From positions 1-11,771 of the forward strand of contig JABDOU010000176.1 in the NCBI GenBank assembly GCA_013043085.1: a stretch of 11,771 nucleotides of DNA, written 5' to 3'. Below the pieces are notes generated by a model, which saw nothing but the letters and a program-made list of their open reading frames with translations, was not told the DNA's origin and did not search any database. Shown here piece by piece: positions 1-8,466 of the stretch (the first letter of the stretch is position 1; every line of letters begins with the position of its first letter). Origin of the DNA: Acidimicrobiia bacterium (GTDB taxonomy: Bacteria; Actinomycetota; Acidimicrobiia; Spongiisociales; SHLN01). The position numbers and the translations under genes are program-made.

Positions 1-620
1 GGGCGATGCCGATCACATTTGATCACGACTGCCGGGAGGGGATCTGCGGTTCATGTGGAATGATGATCAATGGGCAGGCGCACGGACCCCAGCTCGGAAC
101 AGCGACGTGCCAGCTGCACATGAGAAGCTTCTCAGATGGCGACACCATCATCATCGAACCGTGGCGATCGCACGGATTTCCAGTGATCAAAGATCTCGCC
201 GTCGATCGATCCGCATTTGACCGAATCATCGAAGCCGGCGGCTACATCAGCGTCGCCACTGGCAGCGCTCCCGACGCGAACCTCACGCTTGTTCCCAAAG
301 TCGCCGCAGATGCCGCGATGGATGCTGCAGCCTGCATCGGTTGCGGCGCCTGTGTGGCCGCGTGCCCAAATGGCGCGGCGCAGCTGTTCACAGGAGCCAA
401 GCTCAGCCACCTCAACCTTCTTCCGCAGGGTCAGGCGGAACGTTGGAAGCGCACTGAACACATGGTCGACGTCATGGATCAGTTCTTTGGAACGTGCTCG
501 AACATGGGTGAATGCACAACGGCATGCCCAAAGGGCATCCCGCTCGAGGTTATCGCTGAAATGAATCGCGACTACGTCAAGTCTCAGTTCATCAACCGCA
601 AACTCACAGCCCAGGACTGA
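1..620 (+). CDS. sdhB: Succinate dehydrogenase/fumarate reductase iron-sulfur subunit (5' end outside window)
   Basis: This is the electron-transfer subunit that passes electrons between the FAD subunit and the quinone site of complex II on the cytoplasmic membrane. The reading frame is open to the window edge, so the N-terminus (some tens of residues) is missing; the ATG at position 6 is an internal Met. Counting from that Met, Cys9, Cys14, Cys17 and Cys35 (in [10 protein letters not shown] and TCQLH) are the plant-type [2Fe-2S] ligands. [12 protein letters not shown] (110-121) and [17 protein letters not shown] (161-177) supply the [4Fe-4S] and [3Fe-4S] ligands, all present. [15 protein letters not shown] and the INGQAHGP stretch are typical of the SdhB type shared by many Actinobacteria and Bacteroidetes rather than E. 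coli SdhB. The sdhA and membrane-anchor genes would be expected upstream. An SCP-2-like gene follows 44 bp downstream on the same strand. Confidence 0.96.
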   Translation, partial: AMPITFDHDCREGICGSCGMMINGQAHGPQLGTATCQLHMRSFSDGDTIIIEPWRSHGFPVIKDLAVDRSAFDRIIEAGGYISVATGSAPDANLTLVPKVAADAAMDAAACIGCGACVAACPNGAAQLFTGAKLSHLNLLPQGQAERWKRTEHMVDVMDQFFGTCSNMGECTTACPKGIPLEVIAEMNRDYVKSQFINRKLTAQD

Positions 621-653
621 GCGCCGCTACCCTTGCGCCTGGTCGACGTCACG

Positions 654-659
654 AAAGGA
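654..659 (+). promoter_or_regulatory. Ribosome binding site choosing the start of the SCP-2 gene
   Basis: AAAGGA lies 5 nt before the ATG at 665. An in-frame ATG at 659 overlaps this motif and would have no usable spacing, so the start at 665 is preferred. Confidence 0.65.
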
Positions 660-664
660 TGTCC

Positions 665-1051
665 ATGACAGCACAATTTCTTTCCGATGAGTGGTTCGAG
701 GCCGCCAATACGGCACTGGCTGCCGACGATGGTTTCCAGTCCGCCGCCACCGGAACCGAATTGGTTCTGCAGTTCAACGTGACAGATGGCCCACAGGGCG
801 AGCGGCATTACACCCTGGCACTCGACGGCGAGGGAGGATCTGTTGCATCAGGCACCCATGACGATCCCGATGCGACCATTACGAACAACTACGACACCGC
901 CGTAGCGATCTCCAAAGGCGACCTCAACGTTCAAACCGCTTTCATCACAGGCAAGGTCAAAGTCGACGGCAACATGGCCAAGATCATGATGAACGTTGGT
1001 GCGTTGAATGCCTTTGCAAGTGCCCTCAGCGGTCTCGACGCCTCGTACTAG
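665..1051 (+). CDS. SCP-2 sterol-carrier-domain protein, stand-alone, 128 aa
   Basis: This is a small soluble protein of the SCP-2 (sterol carrier protein 2) fold, a hydrophobic-tunnel domain that binds lipids or acyl-CoA in other systems. The visible support is the family's C-terminal signature FITGKVKVDGNMAKIM at residues 93-108, preceded by an alternating beta-rich part (LVLQFNV, HYTLALDG, DATITNNY) and an acidic N-terminal helix. The length of about 128 residues is normal for single-domain bacterial members. No signal peptide or membrane segment is seen. It follows sdhB by 44 bp on the same strand and may be co-transcribed with it, but no substrate or partner can be read from the sequence. 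It ends convergently against mdh with a 42-bp gap in which I see no convincing terminator. The start at 665 was chosen from the Shine-Dalgarno spacing. Confidence 0.85.
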   Translation: MTAQFLSDEWFEAANTALAADDGFQSAATGTELVLQFNVTDGPQGERHYTLALDGEGGSVASGTHDDPDATITNNYDTAVAISKGDLNVQTAFITGKVKVDGNMAKIMMNVGALNAFASALSGLDASY

Positions 1052-1093
1052 CGGGCTCCTGGAGCGACCCCGGACTGGCTAACGCTCACAGGG

Positions 1094-2080
1094 TCAGATG
1101 AGGCCAAGCTCCGCAACCGTGTCACGCTCAGCAACCAGTTCTCCTACTGACGCTTCGATGCGTTCTCGACTGAACTCATTGATATCGAGACCCTGGACAA
1201 TCGCATAGGAACCTCCCGAGGTTCGGCATGGAAACGACGAAATCACTCCGCCGGCAACGCCGTAGCTGCCATCAGACGGCACCGCCATGCTGACCCAATC
1301 GCCATCAGCCGTTCCCATCATCCAATCGTGGACATGATCGATTGCCGCATTGGCTGCCGAAGCCGCACTTGACGCACCCCGCGCCTTGATGATCGCAGCA
1401 CCCCGTTTCTGCACGGTAGGAATGAACTCGTTCACCAACCAGGCCTGATCATCGATTGCCGTTGCCGCCGGTTCACCGTTGATTTCGGCATGAAAGATGT
1501 CCGGATACTGAGTCGCCGAATGGTTGCCCCAGATCGTCATGTTTGTGACGTCATGTACGGCGGTGCCCGTTTTGGAGGCCAGCTGACTCAAAGCCCGGTT
1601 GTGGTCGAGTCGGGTCATGGCGGTAAAACGAGATGGCTCGAGATCGGGGGCAGCGCTCATTGCGATGAGGGCATTGGTGTTAGCCGGATTCCCCACCACG
1701 AGAACCTTGATATCGTCGGCAGCATTGTCATTGATTGCCTTGCCCTGTGGGCCAAAGATTCCACCATTGGCCTCGAGAAGATCACTTCTCTCCATGCCTT
1801 CCCGGCGAGGCATGGCACCGACCAGGAGTGCGACATTGGCGTCACCAAAACCAATCTCTGCGTCGTCCGTTACGACCGTTCCCGCCAAGAGCGGAAAGGC
1901 GCAGTCGTCGAGTTCCATCACAACGCCCTTCAAGGACTCCAGTGCCGGAGTTATCTCGAGCATCTGCAAAATCACGGGTTGATCAGGCCCGAGCATCTCC
2001 CCCGCGGCTATCCGAAAGAGAAGGCTGTATCCGATTTGGCCGGCAGCGCCAGTGACGGCAACACGCACAGGTGGTTTCAC
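1094..2080 (-). CDS. mdh: Malate dehydrogenase (NAD-dependent, cytosolic type)
   Basis: It oxidises malate to oxaloacetate in the TCA cycle. The 328-aa length matches the family. The Rossmann motif GAAGQIG is at residues 11-17. The substrate loop [15 protein letters not shown] (88-102) carries the two Arg (R92, R98), GNPANTNA is at 130-137, RLDHNRA at 157-163 has the Asp159/Arg162 pair, and IWGNHS at 183-188 has the catalytic His187. The start is GTG; GAGG at 2089-2092 precedes it by 8 nt. It is the last gene of the minus-strand run, 17 bp after icd, so two consecutive TCA enzymes (isocitrate and malate dehydrogenase) end this transcript. A long open frame on the opposite strand (1490-2365) is an antisense shadow. 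The family assignment is essentially certain; NAD rather than NADP use is inferred from the family only. Confidence 0.97.
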   Translation of the reverse strand: MKPPVRVAVTGAAGQIGYSLLFRIAAGEMLGPDQPVILQMLEITPALESLKGVVMELDDCAFPLLAGTVVTDDAEIGFGDANVALLVGAMPRREGMERSDLLEANGGIFGPQGKAINDNAADDIKVLVVGNPANTNALIAMSAAPDLEPSRFTAMTRLDHNRALSQLASKTGTAVHDVTNMTIWGNHSATQYPDIFHAEINGEPAATAIDDQAWLVNEFIPTVQKRGAAIIKARGASSAASAANAAIDHVHDWMMGTADGDWVSMAVPSDGSYGVAGGVISSFPCRTSGGSYAIVQGLDINEFSRERIEASVGELVAERDTVAELGLI

Positions 2081-2097
2081 AATTACTACCTCGCTAT

Positions 2098-3300
2098 CTA
2101 CATTCGATCGATCATGGCGTCGGCGAATCCTGATGTTTTGACTTCTGTCGGATCATCCATCAATCGGGCGAAGTCGTACGTCACAACCTTGTCTGCGATG
2201 GTTTTTTCCAATGACGAAATAATCAGGTCCGCCGCCTCGGTCCACCCCATGTGTCTGAGCATCAGCTCGCCGGACAGGATGACGGATCCGGGATTTACTT
2301 TGTCCTGGCCTGCATATTTCGGTGCCGTTCCGTGCGTGGCCTCGAATACTGCGATTCCGGTCTGATAGTTGATGTTTCCACCGGGTGCGATGCCGATCCC
2401 GCCCACTTGTGCCGCAAGCGCATCGGAGATGTAGTCGCCGTTGAGGTTCATCGTGGCCACGACGTCGTATTCACCGGGGCGGGTGAGAATCTGTTGGAGG
2501 AATGCATCTGCGATCACGTCTTTGACGAGAAGCTTGTCACCCGGCTCACCTCCGCAATCTTCCCACGCGACTGCCCGGTCCGAGTATTCCTCACGCACCA
2601 CTTCGTAGCCCCAGGTCCGGAAGGCTCCTTCGGTGAACTTCATGATGTTGCCCTTGTGTACCAGGGTGACGTTCCGGCGCTTGTTCTTGAGGGCGTAGTC
2701 GAGTGCCGCCCGAATCAGACGTTTGGAGCCGGACTCGGAGATGGGCTTGATTCCGATGCCACTGTCTGTACGAATGTCCCAGTCGAAAGCATCTTTGAGC
2801 ATCTGGAGTAACTGAACGGCCTCGGGGCTCGATTCCTCTACTTCGAGTCCGGCGTATACGTCTTCGGTGTTCTCACGGAAGATCACCATGTCGACCGCAG
2901 CCGGGTTGATGACCGGGGATGGAACACCCGTGAACCAGCGCACAGGTCGCAGACAGGTGTACAGGTCGAGTATCTGTCGAATCGCGACGTTCAAACTCCT
3001 GATACCACCCCCTACCGGGGTTGTAAGCGGCCCTTTGATCGATACCAGATATTCCTCAAACGCCGCCACCGTCTCATCGGGCAGCCACTCGCCCGTCGCA
3101 TTGAAGGCTTTCTCCCCCGCCATCACCTCCAGCCACTCGATCTGGCGAGATCCACCGTAGGCCTTTGCGACAGAAGCATCGAAGACCCGTACGGCCGCCC
3201 GCCAGATATCTGGTCCGATGCCATCGCCCTCGATGAAAGGAATGATCGGACGGGCGGGCACCTGTAGCTCACCATCTTTCAGCGTCATCTTCTCGCCCAT
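2098..3300 (-). CDS. icd: Isocitrate dehydrogenase, NADP-dependent, homodimeric E. coli type
   Basis: It performs oxidative decarboxylation of isocitrate to 2-oxoglutarate, giving NADPH. At 400 aa it is of E. coli Icd size, not the ~740-aa monomeric enzyme that many Actinobacteria use. [20 protein letters not shown] (89-108) contains Ser102, equivalent to the E. coli Ser113 that AceK phosphorylates, plus substrate-binding Asn104 and Arg108. [15 protein letters not shown] (213-227) holds the catalytic Lys216, and [14 protein letters not shown] (285-298) the metal-binding Asp residues. [17 protein letters not shown] (323-339) has the Lys328-Tyr329 pair, and [10 protein letters not shown] near the C-terminus the Tyr/Arg, that mark NADP preference. 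The ATG at 3300 has AAGGAG (3308-3313) 7 nt upstream, which decides it against the internal Met5. It follows folD by 22 bp. No AceK gene is visible, so phospho-regulation cannot be claimed. Confidence 0.97.
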   Translation of the reverse strand: MGEKMTLKDGELQVPARPIIPFIEGDGIGPDIWRAAVRVFDASVAKAYGGSRQIEWLEVMAGEKAFNATGEWLPDETVAAFEEYLVSIKGPLTTPVGGGIRSLNVAIRQILDLYTCLRPVRWFTGVPSPVINPAAVDMVIFRENTEDVYAGLEVEESSPEAVQLLQMLKDAFDWDIRTDSGIGIKPISESGSKRLIRAALDYALKNKRRNVTLVHKGNIMKFTEGAFRTWGYEVVREEYSDRAVAWEDCGGEPGDKLLVKDVIADAFLQQILTRPGEYDVVATMNLNGDYISDALAAQVGGIGIAPGGNINYQTGIAVFEATHGTAPKYAGQDKVNPGSVILSGELMLRHMGWTEAADLIISSLEKTIADKVVTYDFARLMDDPTEVKTSGFADAMIDRM

Positions 3301-3322
3301 ATTCCGACTCCTTTTCTTCCGC

Positions 3323-4171
3323 TCAGGTCGACCGTGATTCGGCGAGCGTTACCGTATTCACGAGAAGGCTCGCGACCGTCATGGGCCCGACGCCTCCCGG
3401 GACCGGGGTAATGGCCCCGGCGACTTCGGAGACCTCATCGTAGGCAACATCGCCGACCAATCCTTCGGCGGTTCGATTGATGCCGACGTCGATCACCGTG
3501 GCTCCTGGTTTGACCATATCTTTCGTGATGAACTCGGGCCGACCGACAGCCGCGACGACGATGTCGGCGGAGGCTGTGAGTTCCGCCATGTTCTTTGTCC
3601 TGGAGTGGGCCTGAATCACGGTGCAATCAACTCCCTTGCTCCCGAGCAGGATGCCGAGAGGACGGCCAACGAGAAACGACCGCCCCACGACCACCGCCGT
3701 CTTTCCCTCTGTTTCGATTTCATAGTGTTCGAGGAGTCGCATGATGCCGTACGGCGTGGCCGGAATCGCGAGAGGACGCTCCAGCATGACGAGGCCAAGG
3801 TTGTACGGATGGAGCCCATCGGCGTCTTTTTTCGGATCGATGGCTTCCACTGCCGCGTTTCCGTCCAGAGCACCCGGCAGCGGCAGTTGGACGATCATGC
3901 CGTCGATATTTGAATCTACGTTCAAACTCTCAATCTGGCCGACCACGTCGTCCTGGCTGACGTCGGCATTCATCTCGACGTCGTAGGAGTACATACCAAC
4001 TTCAGCGGCTGCGCGATGTTTGCTGCGAACGTATACCTGGGAAGCTTCGTCCTCTCCGACGAGCAAGGTTGCGAGGCCAACACGCTTTCCTTGTTCTCCC
4101 AACGCTGCGACACGTTCGGCCACCTGCTCGCGAACCAGAGCAGCTACTGCCTTGCCGTCAATAATGGTCAA
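3323..4171 (-). CDS. folD: Bifunctional methylenetetrahydrofolate dehydrogenase / methenyltetrahydrofolate cyclohydrolase
   Basis: It interconverts 5,10-methylene-THF, 5,10-methenyl-THF and 10-formyl-THF in the cytosol. 10-formyl-THF is the cofactor of PurN and PurH, encoded immediately upstream, so the cluster pairs a cofactor supplier with its consumers. It is 282 aa, the normal length. [12 protein letters not shown] carries the catalytic Tyr47 and Lys51; VQLPLPG has Gln95; [11 protein letters not shown] has Asp118 (these match K54, Q98 and D121 of E. coli with a constant offset of 3). [19 protein letters not shown] (161-171, NADP loop), [12 protein letters not shown] and [11 protein letters not shown] (255-265) complete the signature. 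The start is TTG at 4171, supported by GAAAGG 8 nt upstream and by the conserved length. It lies 12 bp after the purH stop. Confidence 0.97.
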   Translation of the reverse strand: MTIIDGKAVAALVREQVAERVAALGEQGKRVGLATLLVGEDEASQVYVRSKHRAAAEVGMYSYDVEMNADVSQDDVVGQIESLNVDSNIDGMIVQLPLPGALDGNAAVEAIDPKKDADGLHPYNLGLVMLERPLAIPATPYGIMRLLEHYEIETEGKTAVVVGRSFLVGRPLGILLGSKGVDCTVIQAHSRTKNMAELTASADIVVAAVGRPEFITKDMVKPGATVIDVGINRTAEGLVGDVAYDEVSEVAGAITPVPGGVGPMTVASLLVNTVTLAESRST

Positions 4172-4179
4172 AACTCACA

Positions 4180-4185
4180 CCTTTC
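4180..4185 (-). promoter_or_regulatory. Ribosome binding site supporting the TTG start of folD
   Basis: GAAAGG on the minus strand sits 8 nt before the TTG at 4171. No ATG or GTG in frame gives a full-length N-terminus. The site overlaps the end of purH, consistent with coupled translation. Confidence 0.6.
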
Positions 4186-5692
4186 AATGGAGAAAATGCC
4201 TACGGTCGGTGAAGAACAAGGCTAAGCCGTGGTCGACTGCGGCGTTGATCACCTCGTCATCGTTGCGGGAACCGCCTGGCTCGACAACGGCTTCGACCCC
4301 GGCCTGAGCCAGAGCATCGAGTCCATCGCGAAAGGGGAAAAATGCGTCGCTTGCCGCGACGGCGCCCATGGACCGCTCGCCGGCAATCGACAACGCCCGT
4401 TGAACGGCACCGATCCGGCTCTGATCACCGGCTCCCGCACCAACGACCTGGCCCTGGCGCACCAGGACCACGGCGTTCGACTTCGTACGGCCGGCCACAA
4501 TCCAGGCAACTTCGAGATCGCGCCGATCCGCCGATCCCGGGGCAACCTGTCTCCATGTTCCAACATCCATGAGATCACGATCCTGAACCAGCGCTCCGCC
4601 CTCAATGAAGCGAACCTCACGTCCTGCAATAGCTGGAAGCGGCGCGGACATGACTCGGATATTCGGTTTATTGGCAAAGACCTCGAGCGCATCGGCTTCG
4701 ACCGAGGGCGCAATTACGATCTCGACGAAATTCTCCACGATCCTCTCGGCGGTGCCTCTATCGACAGGCACATTGGCAGCGATCACACCGCCGAATGCCG
4801 CGAGAGAGTCGCCCGCCCACGCCTTGGCGAACGCATCTGATACGGAGATCCCGACCGCAGCTCCGGCAGGATTGGTATGTTTTACGACGACCGCAGCGGG
4901 CGTGGGCAACGCGCCGACGAGCCGATATGCGGCTTCGGTATCAACGAAGTTGTTGAACGACATTTCCTTACCCTGTAGCAGATCGCCCACGGACCACCAC
5001 GATGGCGTGCCGTCCGAGTACAGGGCAGCCTCCTGGTGCGGATTCTCCCCATAGCGGAGGGCGCCCATGGCTTTCAACGTGATCGCTATCTGTTCCGGGT
5101 GCGCCATATCGCGCCCGAACCAGGTCGCCACCGCCGCGTCATACGCAGCCGTGTGGGCGAAGGCAGCGCGGGCGAGGTCGAGGCGCAGTTCCGCCGAAAG
5201 ACCGCCGGATTCGACCGCCGCCACGATCCGTTCATATTGATCTGGCGAGGTGACCACGCCTACGTGAGCATGATTCTTGGCGGCTGCCCTGACAAGGGTC
5301 GGTCCGCCAATGTCGATCTTTTCAATGATGTCTGCCTCGCTAGCACCTGGATCAGAGACCGTCGATGAAAAGGGATAGAGGTTCGATACGACAAGCTGGA
5401 ACGGTTCGATGCCATGTTCGACCAGCTGCCTGCGATGGTTCTCCATCGACATATCCGCCAACACCCCGCCATGGGTGCGCGGGTGTAGCGTCTTGACTCT
5501 GCCGTCGAGCATCTCCGGGAATTCGGTCACCTCCGTGACGTCCGTGACGCGGTATCCGAGATCACGTAGAAAGCGCGCGGTCCCCCCGGAAGAGACCAGC
5601 TCCACTCCTGCGTCGTTGAGTGTTTTTGCGAGCACCTCGAGGCCGGTCTTGTCATAGACCGAGATCAGCGCCCGAAAGACCGCTACCTTCAA
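4184..5692 (-). CDS. purH: Bifunctional AICAR formyltransferase / IMP cyclohydrolase
   Basis: It catalyses the last two steps of IMP synthesis: formylation of AICAR with 10-formyl-THF, then ring closure. It is 502 aa, slightly short of the ~520 usual. The N-terminal IMP cyclohydrolase domain shows RALISVYDKTGL (7-18), SSGGTARFL (34-42), GRVKTLHPRTHGGVLA (64-79) and IDIGGPTLVRAAAKN (126-140). The transformylase domain shows RYGENPHQEAALY (213-225), GKEMSFNNFVDTEAA, the catalytic KHTNPAG (Lys271, His272), AFGGVIAAN (299-307), SNAVV, ASDAFFPF (447-454) and EPGGSRNDDEVI. The conserved C-terminal RHFRH reads RHFLH, and the GAGQMSR-like loop reads GAGDQSR; both are mild departures. The start is TTG overlapping the purN stop in a TTGA tetranucleotide, implying translational coupling; no better start exists that keeps the conserved N-terminus. 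Confidence 0.97.
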   Translation of the reverse strand: MKVAVFRALISVYDKTGLEVLAKTLNDAGVELVSSGGTARFLRDLGYRVTDVTEVTEFPEMLDGRVKTLHPRTHGGVLADMSMENHRRQLVEHGIEPFQLVVSNLYPFSSTVSDPGASEADIIEKIDIGGPTLVRAAAKNHAHVGVVTSPDQYERIVAAVESGGLSAELRLDLARAAFAHTAAYDAAVATWFGRDMAHPEQIAITLKAMGALRYGENPHQEAALYSDGTPSWWSVGDLLQGKEMSFNNFVDTEAAYRLVGALPTPAAVVVKHTNPAGAAVGISVSDAFAKAWAGDSLAAFGGVIAANVPVDRGTAERIVENFVEIVIAPSVEADALEVFANKPNIRVMSAPLPAIAGREVRFIEGGALVQDRDLMDVGTWRQVAPGSADRRDLEVAWIVAGRTKSNAVVLVRQGQVVGAGAGDQSRIGAVQRALSIAGERSMGAVAASDAFFPFRDGLDALAQAGVEAVVEPGGSRNDDEVINAAVDHGLALFFTDRRHFLH

Positions 5693-6276
5693 GAAACGAC
5701 CTGCTGCCGGCGGCGCAGGCGGCCGTTTGCGAAATCGCTCACGACACGCGGAAGCAGTTCGTGCTCAACCGCATGGATCCTGGCGGCCAAACTGTCCCTG
5801 GTGTCTCCGGGCAGGATGGGCACACGCTCCTGAGCGAGGATCGGGCCGTGATCCACCTGCTCATCGACAAAATGGACTGTCACACCCGTCGCCTCAGCTT
5901 CTGCTGCCAAAGCCATTCCTATGGCGTCACGACCTGGAAACTCGGGCAAAAGCGATGGATGAACATTGATGATTCGATTCGGAAACCGATCAATCGCCGA
6001 CGCACCGAGGATTCGCATGAAGCCGGCCAGGACCAATGCGTCGACGTCATGGGTTCTGATGAGTTCGAGCAGACGAAGCGTTGAAGCGTCCCGATCTGAA
6101 GACCACTCGATGACCTCCGTCGAGATCCCGGCAGTGCGTGCTCGCTCGAGCCCGAACGCATCACGCCTGTCTGACACCACGAGACCAATCCTGGCGCCAA
6201 AGTCGGGAGCGTGAGAAGCGTCGATCAGTGCTTGCAGATTGGTTCCGTTCCCCGAGACGAGAACGGCAAGATTCAC
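5689..6276 (-). CDS. purN: Phosphoribosylglycinamide (GAR) formyltransferase
   Basis: It transfers a formyl group from 10-formyl-THF to GAR in purine synthesis. With the GTG start at 6276 the protein is 195 aa and begins MNLAVLVSGNGTNLQ, which matches the N-terminus of known PurN. The open frame continues upstream inside sucD, but that extension is a shadow. SGNGTN (8-13) is the phosphate-binding loop, and IINVHPSLLPEFPG (102-115) carries catalytic Asn104 and His106. GVTVHFVDEQVDHGPILAQ (131-149) carries catalytic Asp142, so all three key residues are present. AGGAG lies 5 nt before the start, and only 2 nt separate it from the sucD stop. An alternative GTG at 6282 overlapping that stop is possible but is less well placed. 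The C-terminal tail is Arg-rich and overlaps the purH start. Confidence 0.96.
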   Translation of the reverse strand: MNLAVLVSGNGTNLQALIDASHAPDFGARIGLVVSDRRDAFGLERARTAGISTEVIEWSSDRDASTLRLLELIRTHDVDALVLAGFMRILGASAIDRFPNRIINVHPSLLPEFPGRDAIGMALAAEAEATGVTVHFVDEQVDHGPILAQERVPILPGDTRDSLAARIHAVEHELLPRVVSDFANGRLRRRQQVVS

Positions 6277-6278
6277 GT

Positions 6279-7208
6279 TCACTCCTGGCCGAGCGCCTGC
6301 ACCATGGCAGAACCCATATCTGTGGGGGTCGGCGCCACGACGATGCCGGCCGATTCCATGGCCGAAATCTTGTCGGCTGCAGTGCCTTTCCCGCCTGAGA
6401 TGATCGCGCCGGCATGTCCCATGCGCTTGCCAGGCGGCGCAGTTGTTCCGGCAATGAACCCGGCCACCGGCTTCTTCATGTTTGCCTTGACCCAATCGGC
6501 CGCCTCTTCTTCCGCGGTGCCCCCGATTTCACCGATCATGATGACGCCCTCCGTCTCGGGATCGTCATTGAACAGCTGAAGACAATCGACGAAGTTGGTG
6601 CCGTTGACAGGATCTCCCCCAATGCCGATCGCCGTGGTTTGCCCGAGTCCGATCGTGGTGAGCTGATAAACAGCCTCATAGGTCAGCGTGCCCGATCGGC
6701 TGACGACACCAATCTTTCCCGGTTTGTGGATGTATCCCGGCATGATCCCGATTTTGCACTCGCCAGGCGTGATCACACCAGGGCAGTTAGGGCCCACGAG
6801 GCGCGAGTCGGTTCCCTCCAGAAAGCGTTTCGCCATCACCATGTCGGTCACCGGTATTCCCTCGGTGATTGCGATGATCAGTCGAACTCCGGCATCGGCG
6901 GCTTCCATGATTGCATCGGCTGCAAACGGGGGAGGCACGTAGAGCACCGAAGTGTCGGCACCGGTCTTGGCAACGGCCTCCTCAACAGAACCGAAAATGG
7001 GAAGCTCGTGGGCGTACGTGTCCGGGCGCCCCGAAACGCCCGAGTGATCGGTTTCCCCCTCGAAGGACTCGATGGTCCCCGCCTTTGACGGGTGAACGGC
7101 ACCGACCATGTTTGTGCCGTACGCTATGGCCTTGTCCGTGTGAAACCTTCCCGTTTTCCCAAGGCCTTGCACAATCACTCGTGTGTTCTTGTCGACGAGG
7201 ACGCTCAT
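6279..7208 (-). CDS. sucD: Succinyl-CoA synthetase alpha subunit, with N-terminal-domain variations
   Basis: It is the CoA-binding, phosphohistidine-carrying subunit of succinyl-CoA synthetase and works with SucC, whose gene overlaps it by 4 nt (ATGA). It is 309 aa against about 290 in E. coli. Clear motifs are [17 protein letters not shown] (139-150), [15 protein letters not shown] (170-179), [10 protein letters not shown] (195-204), [13 protein letters not shown] and [15 protein letters not shown] (263-277) with the catalytic His265. Two oddities stand out. The CoA loop usually written VQGxTGxxGxFH reads [11 protein letters not shown], one residue shorter. Residues about 46-64, after HPSKAGT, form an insertion of about 19 residues relative to E. 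coli, acidic and probably flexible. The rest of the protein is well conserved, so activity is likely. The ATG start is fixed by the sucC overlap. Confidence 0.96.
   Translation of the reverse strand: MSVLVDKNTRVIVQGLGKTGRFHTDKAIAYGTNMVGAVHPSKAGTIESFEGETDHSGVSGRPDTYAHELPIFGSVEEAVAKTGADTSVLYVPPPFAADAIMEAADAGVRLIIAITEGIPVTDMVMAKRFLEGTDSRLVGPNCPGVITPGECKIGIMPGYIHKPGKIGVVSRSGTLTYEAVYQLTTIGLGQTTAIGIGGDPVNGTNFVDCLQLFNDDPETEGVIMIGEIGGTAEEEAADWVKANMKKPVAGFIAGTTAPPGKRMGHAGAIISGGKGTAADKISAMESAGIVVAPTPTDMGSAMVQALGQE
6282..6286 (-). promoter_or_regulatory. Ribosome binding site choosing the GTG start of purN
   Basis: AGGAG on the minus strand, inside the last codons of sucD, lies 5 nt before the GTG at 6276. 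This favours 6276 over the GTG at 6282, which abuts the motif. Confidence 0.65.
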
Positions 7209-8428
7209 GTAGCCAACTCCACGATCTTTTGGGCCCCGCTCTTCATGTCTGGGGCTGAAACGACATCGAGGCCGGATTCGTCCAGTATCTGCTTGCCGAG
7301 TTCTACGTTTGTGCCCTCGAGTCGGACGACGAGTGGCACGGTCAATCCGACCTCTTGCACCGCCTCCACAATGCCGTTTGCGATCGTGTCACAACGCATG
7401 ATCCCGCCGAAGATGTTGACGAAAATGCCTTTGACGTTGGGATCGGCTGTGATGATCTTGAAGGCGGCCGTGACTTTTTCGGCGGTCGCACCTCCGCCCA
7501 CATCGAGAAAGTTGGCGGGCTCTGCTCCCACGTATTTGATGATGTCCATCGTGGCCATCGCCAACCCCGCACCGTTGACCATGCAGCCGATTGTTCCGTC
7601 GAGTTTGATGAAACTGAGGTCGTGTTCGGCTGCTTCGAGTTCGGCGGCATCCTCTTCGGTTTCGTCCCTCATATCCATGATCTCAGGGTGCCGGTAGAGA
7701 GCGTTGGCCTCGAAACTGATCTTGCCGTCGAGGGCCATGACCTGACCGTCGGTCGTCAATACGAGCGGATTGATCTCGATCATGTCGGTATCGAATTCCA
7801 CGGCAGCTGCTGTGAGCGCCTTCAGAAACTTCACGCCGTTGCGATGAGCCTGATCTTCGAGGCCGAGACCCGTAGCGACTCGGGCTGCCTGGAAGTCCAG
7901 AAGGCCGAACGCGGGATCGATGGACTCGCGCAGGATCTTGTCAGGCGTATGTTCGGCAACTTCCTCGATCTCGGTGCCGCCCTCGGTCGAAGCCATGACG
8001 ATGTTGCGGCTCGTACTGCGGTCGAGCACAACCGATAGGTACAGCTCGGTTTCGATGTCAATGCCCTGCTCGATATAGAGCCGATTGACGACTCTGCCCT
8101 CGGGTCCAGTTTGGATCGTCACAAGGGTTGACCCGAGCATCTTGCTCGCCAGTTCCCGGACTTTGTTCTCGGTGGCATCAATCCCACCCTCGATGCCGTC
8201 GAGCACAACAGTCACGCCACCCAGATCCGGATGTTCTTTGAACGTGCCCTTCCCCCGACCCCCGGCGTGGATTTGAGACTTCACAACCACTACCGGATTA
8301 CCGCTCTCTTCAACCAGCGGACGGACTGCCGCGACGGCCTCCTCTACTGTTGTGGCGACTCTCCCCAGGGGGACCGGGATGCCACGGGCGGCCATGAGTT
8401 CTTTCGCCTGGTATTCGTGAATCTTCAA
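7205..8428 (-). CDS. sucC: Succinyl-CoA synthetase beta subunit (ATP-grasp)
   Basis: It is the nucleotide-binding subunit that interconverts succinyl-CoA and succinate with ADP or GDP phosphorylation. It is 407 aa (about 390 is usual). The N-terminal ATP-grasp part has [26 protein letters not shown] (48-61), [15 protein letters not shown] and [14 protein letters not shown]. The C-terminal ligase domain has [33 protein letters not shown] and [16 protein letters not shown]. The extra length lies around [12 protein letters not shown], a form I associate with alphaproteobacterial/mitochondrial and Bacteroidetes SucC rather than Streptomyces or Mycobacterium. The start is TTG with AGGAG 6 nt upstream. 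It stands 38 bp after the B12-domain gene and overlaps sucD by 4 nt. ADP versus GDP preference cannot be read with confidence. Confidence 0.97.
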   Translation of the reverse strand: MKIHEYQAKELMAARGIPVPLGRVATTVEEAVAAVRPLVEESGNPVVVVKSQIHAGGRGKGTFKEHPDLGGVTVVLDGIEGGIDATENKVRELASKMLGSTLVTIQTGPEGRVVNRLYIEQGIDIETELYLSVVLDRSTSRNIVMASTEGGTEIEEVAEHTPDKILRESIDPAFGLLDFQAARVATGLGLEDQAHRNGVKFLKALTAAAVEFDTDMIEINPLVLTTDGQVMALDGKISFEANALYRHPEIMDMRDETEEDAAELEAAEHDLSFIKLDGTIGCMVNGAGLAMATMDIIKYVGAEPANFLDVGGGATAEKVTAAFKIITADPNVKGIFVNIFGGIMRCDTIANGIVEAVQEVGLTVPLVVRLEGTNVELGKQILDESGLDVVSAPDMKSGAQKIVELAT

Positions 8429-8434
8429 GAACTA

Positions 8435-8439
8435 CTCCT
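8435..8439 (-). promoter_or_regulatory. Ribosome binding site supporting the TTG start of sucC
   Basis: AGGAG on the minus strand lies 6 nt before the TTG at 8428. The next in-frame Met (residue 12) would remove the conserved IHEYQAK segment. Confidence 0.65.
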
Positions 8440-8466
8440 GCTCGAGCGTCGGACGGCGGTCGAAGA

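Noticed and set aside
1052..1093. Bidirectional terminator between the convergent SCP-2 gene and mdh
   Set aside because: The only symmetries are GCTCCTGGAGC with almost no loop and a 5-bp GACCC/GGGTC pair; there are no T-runs on either side.
1490..2365. Long plus-strand open frame (291 codons) antisense to mdh and icd
   Set aside because: It overlaps two unmistakable genes on the other strand, resembles no family, and crosses their junction; this is a typical GC-rich antisense shadow.
6276..6495. Long form of PurN extending upstream into sucD
   Set aside because: The extra residues are the translation of sucD in another frame; PurN homology begins at MNLAVLVSGNGT, just after AGGAG.
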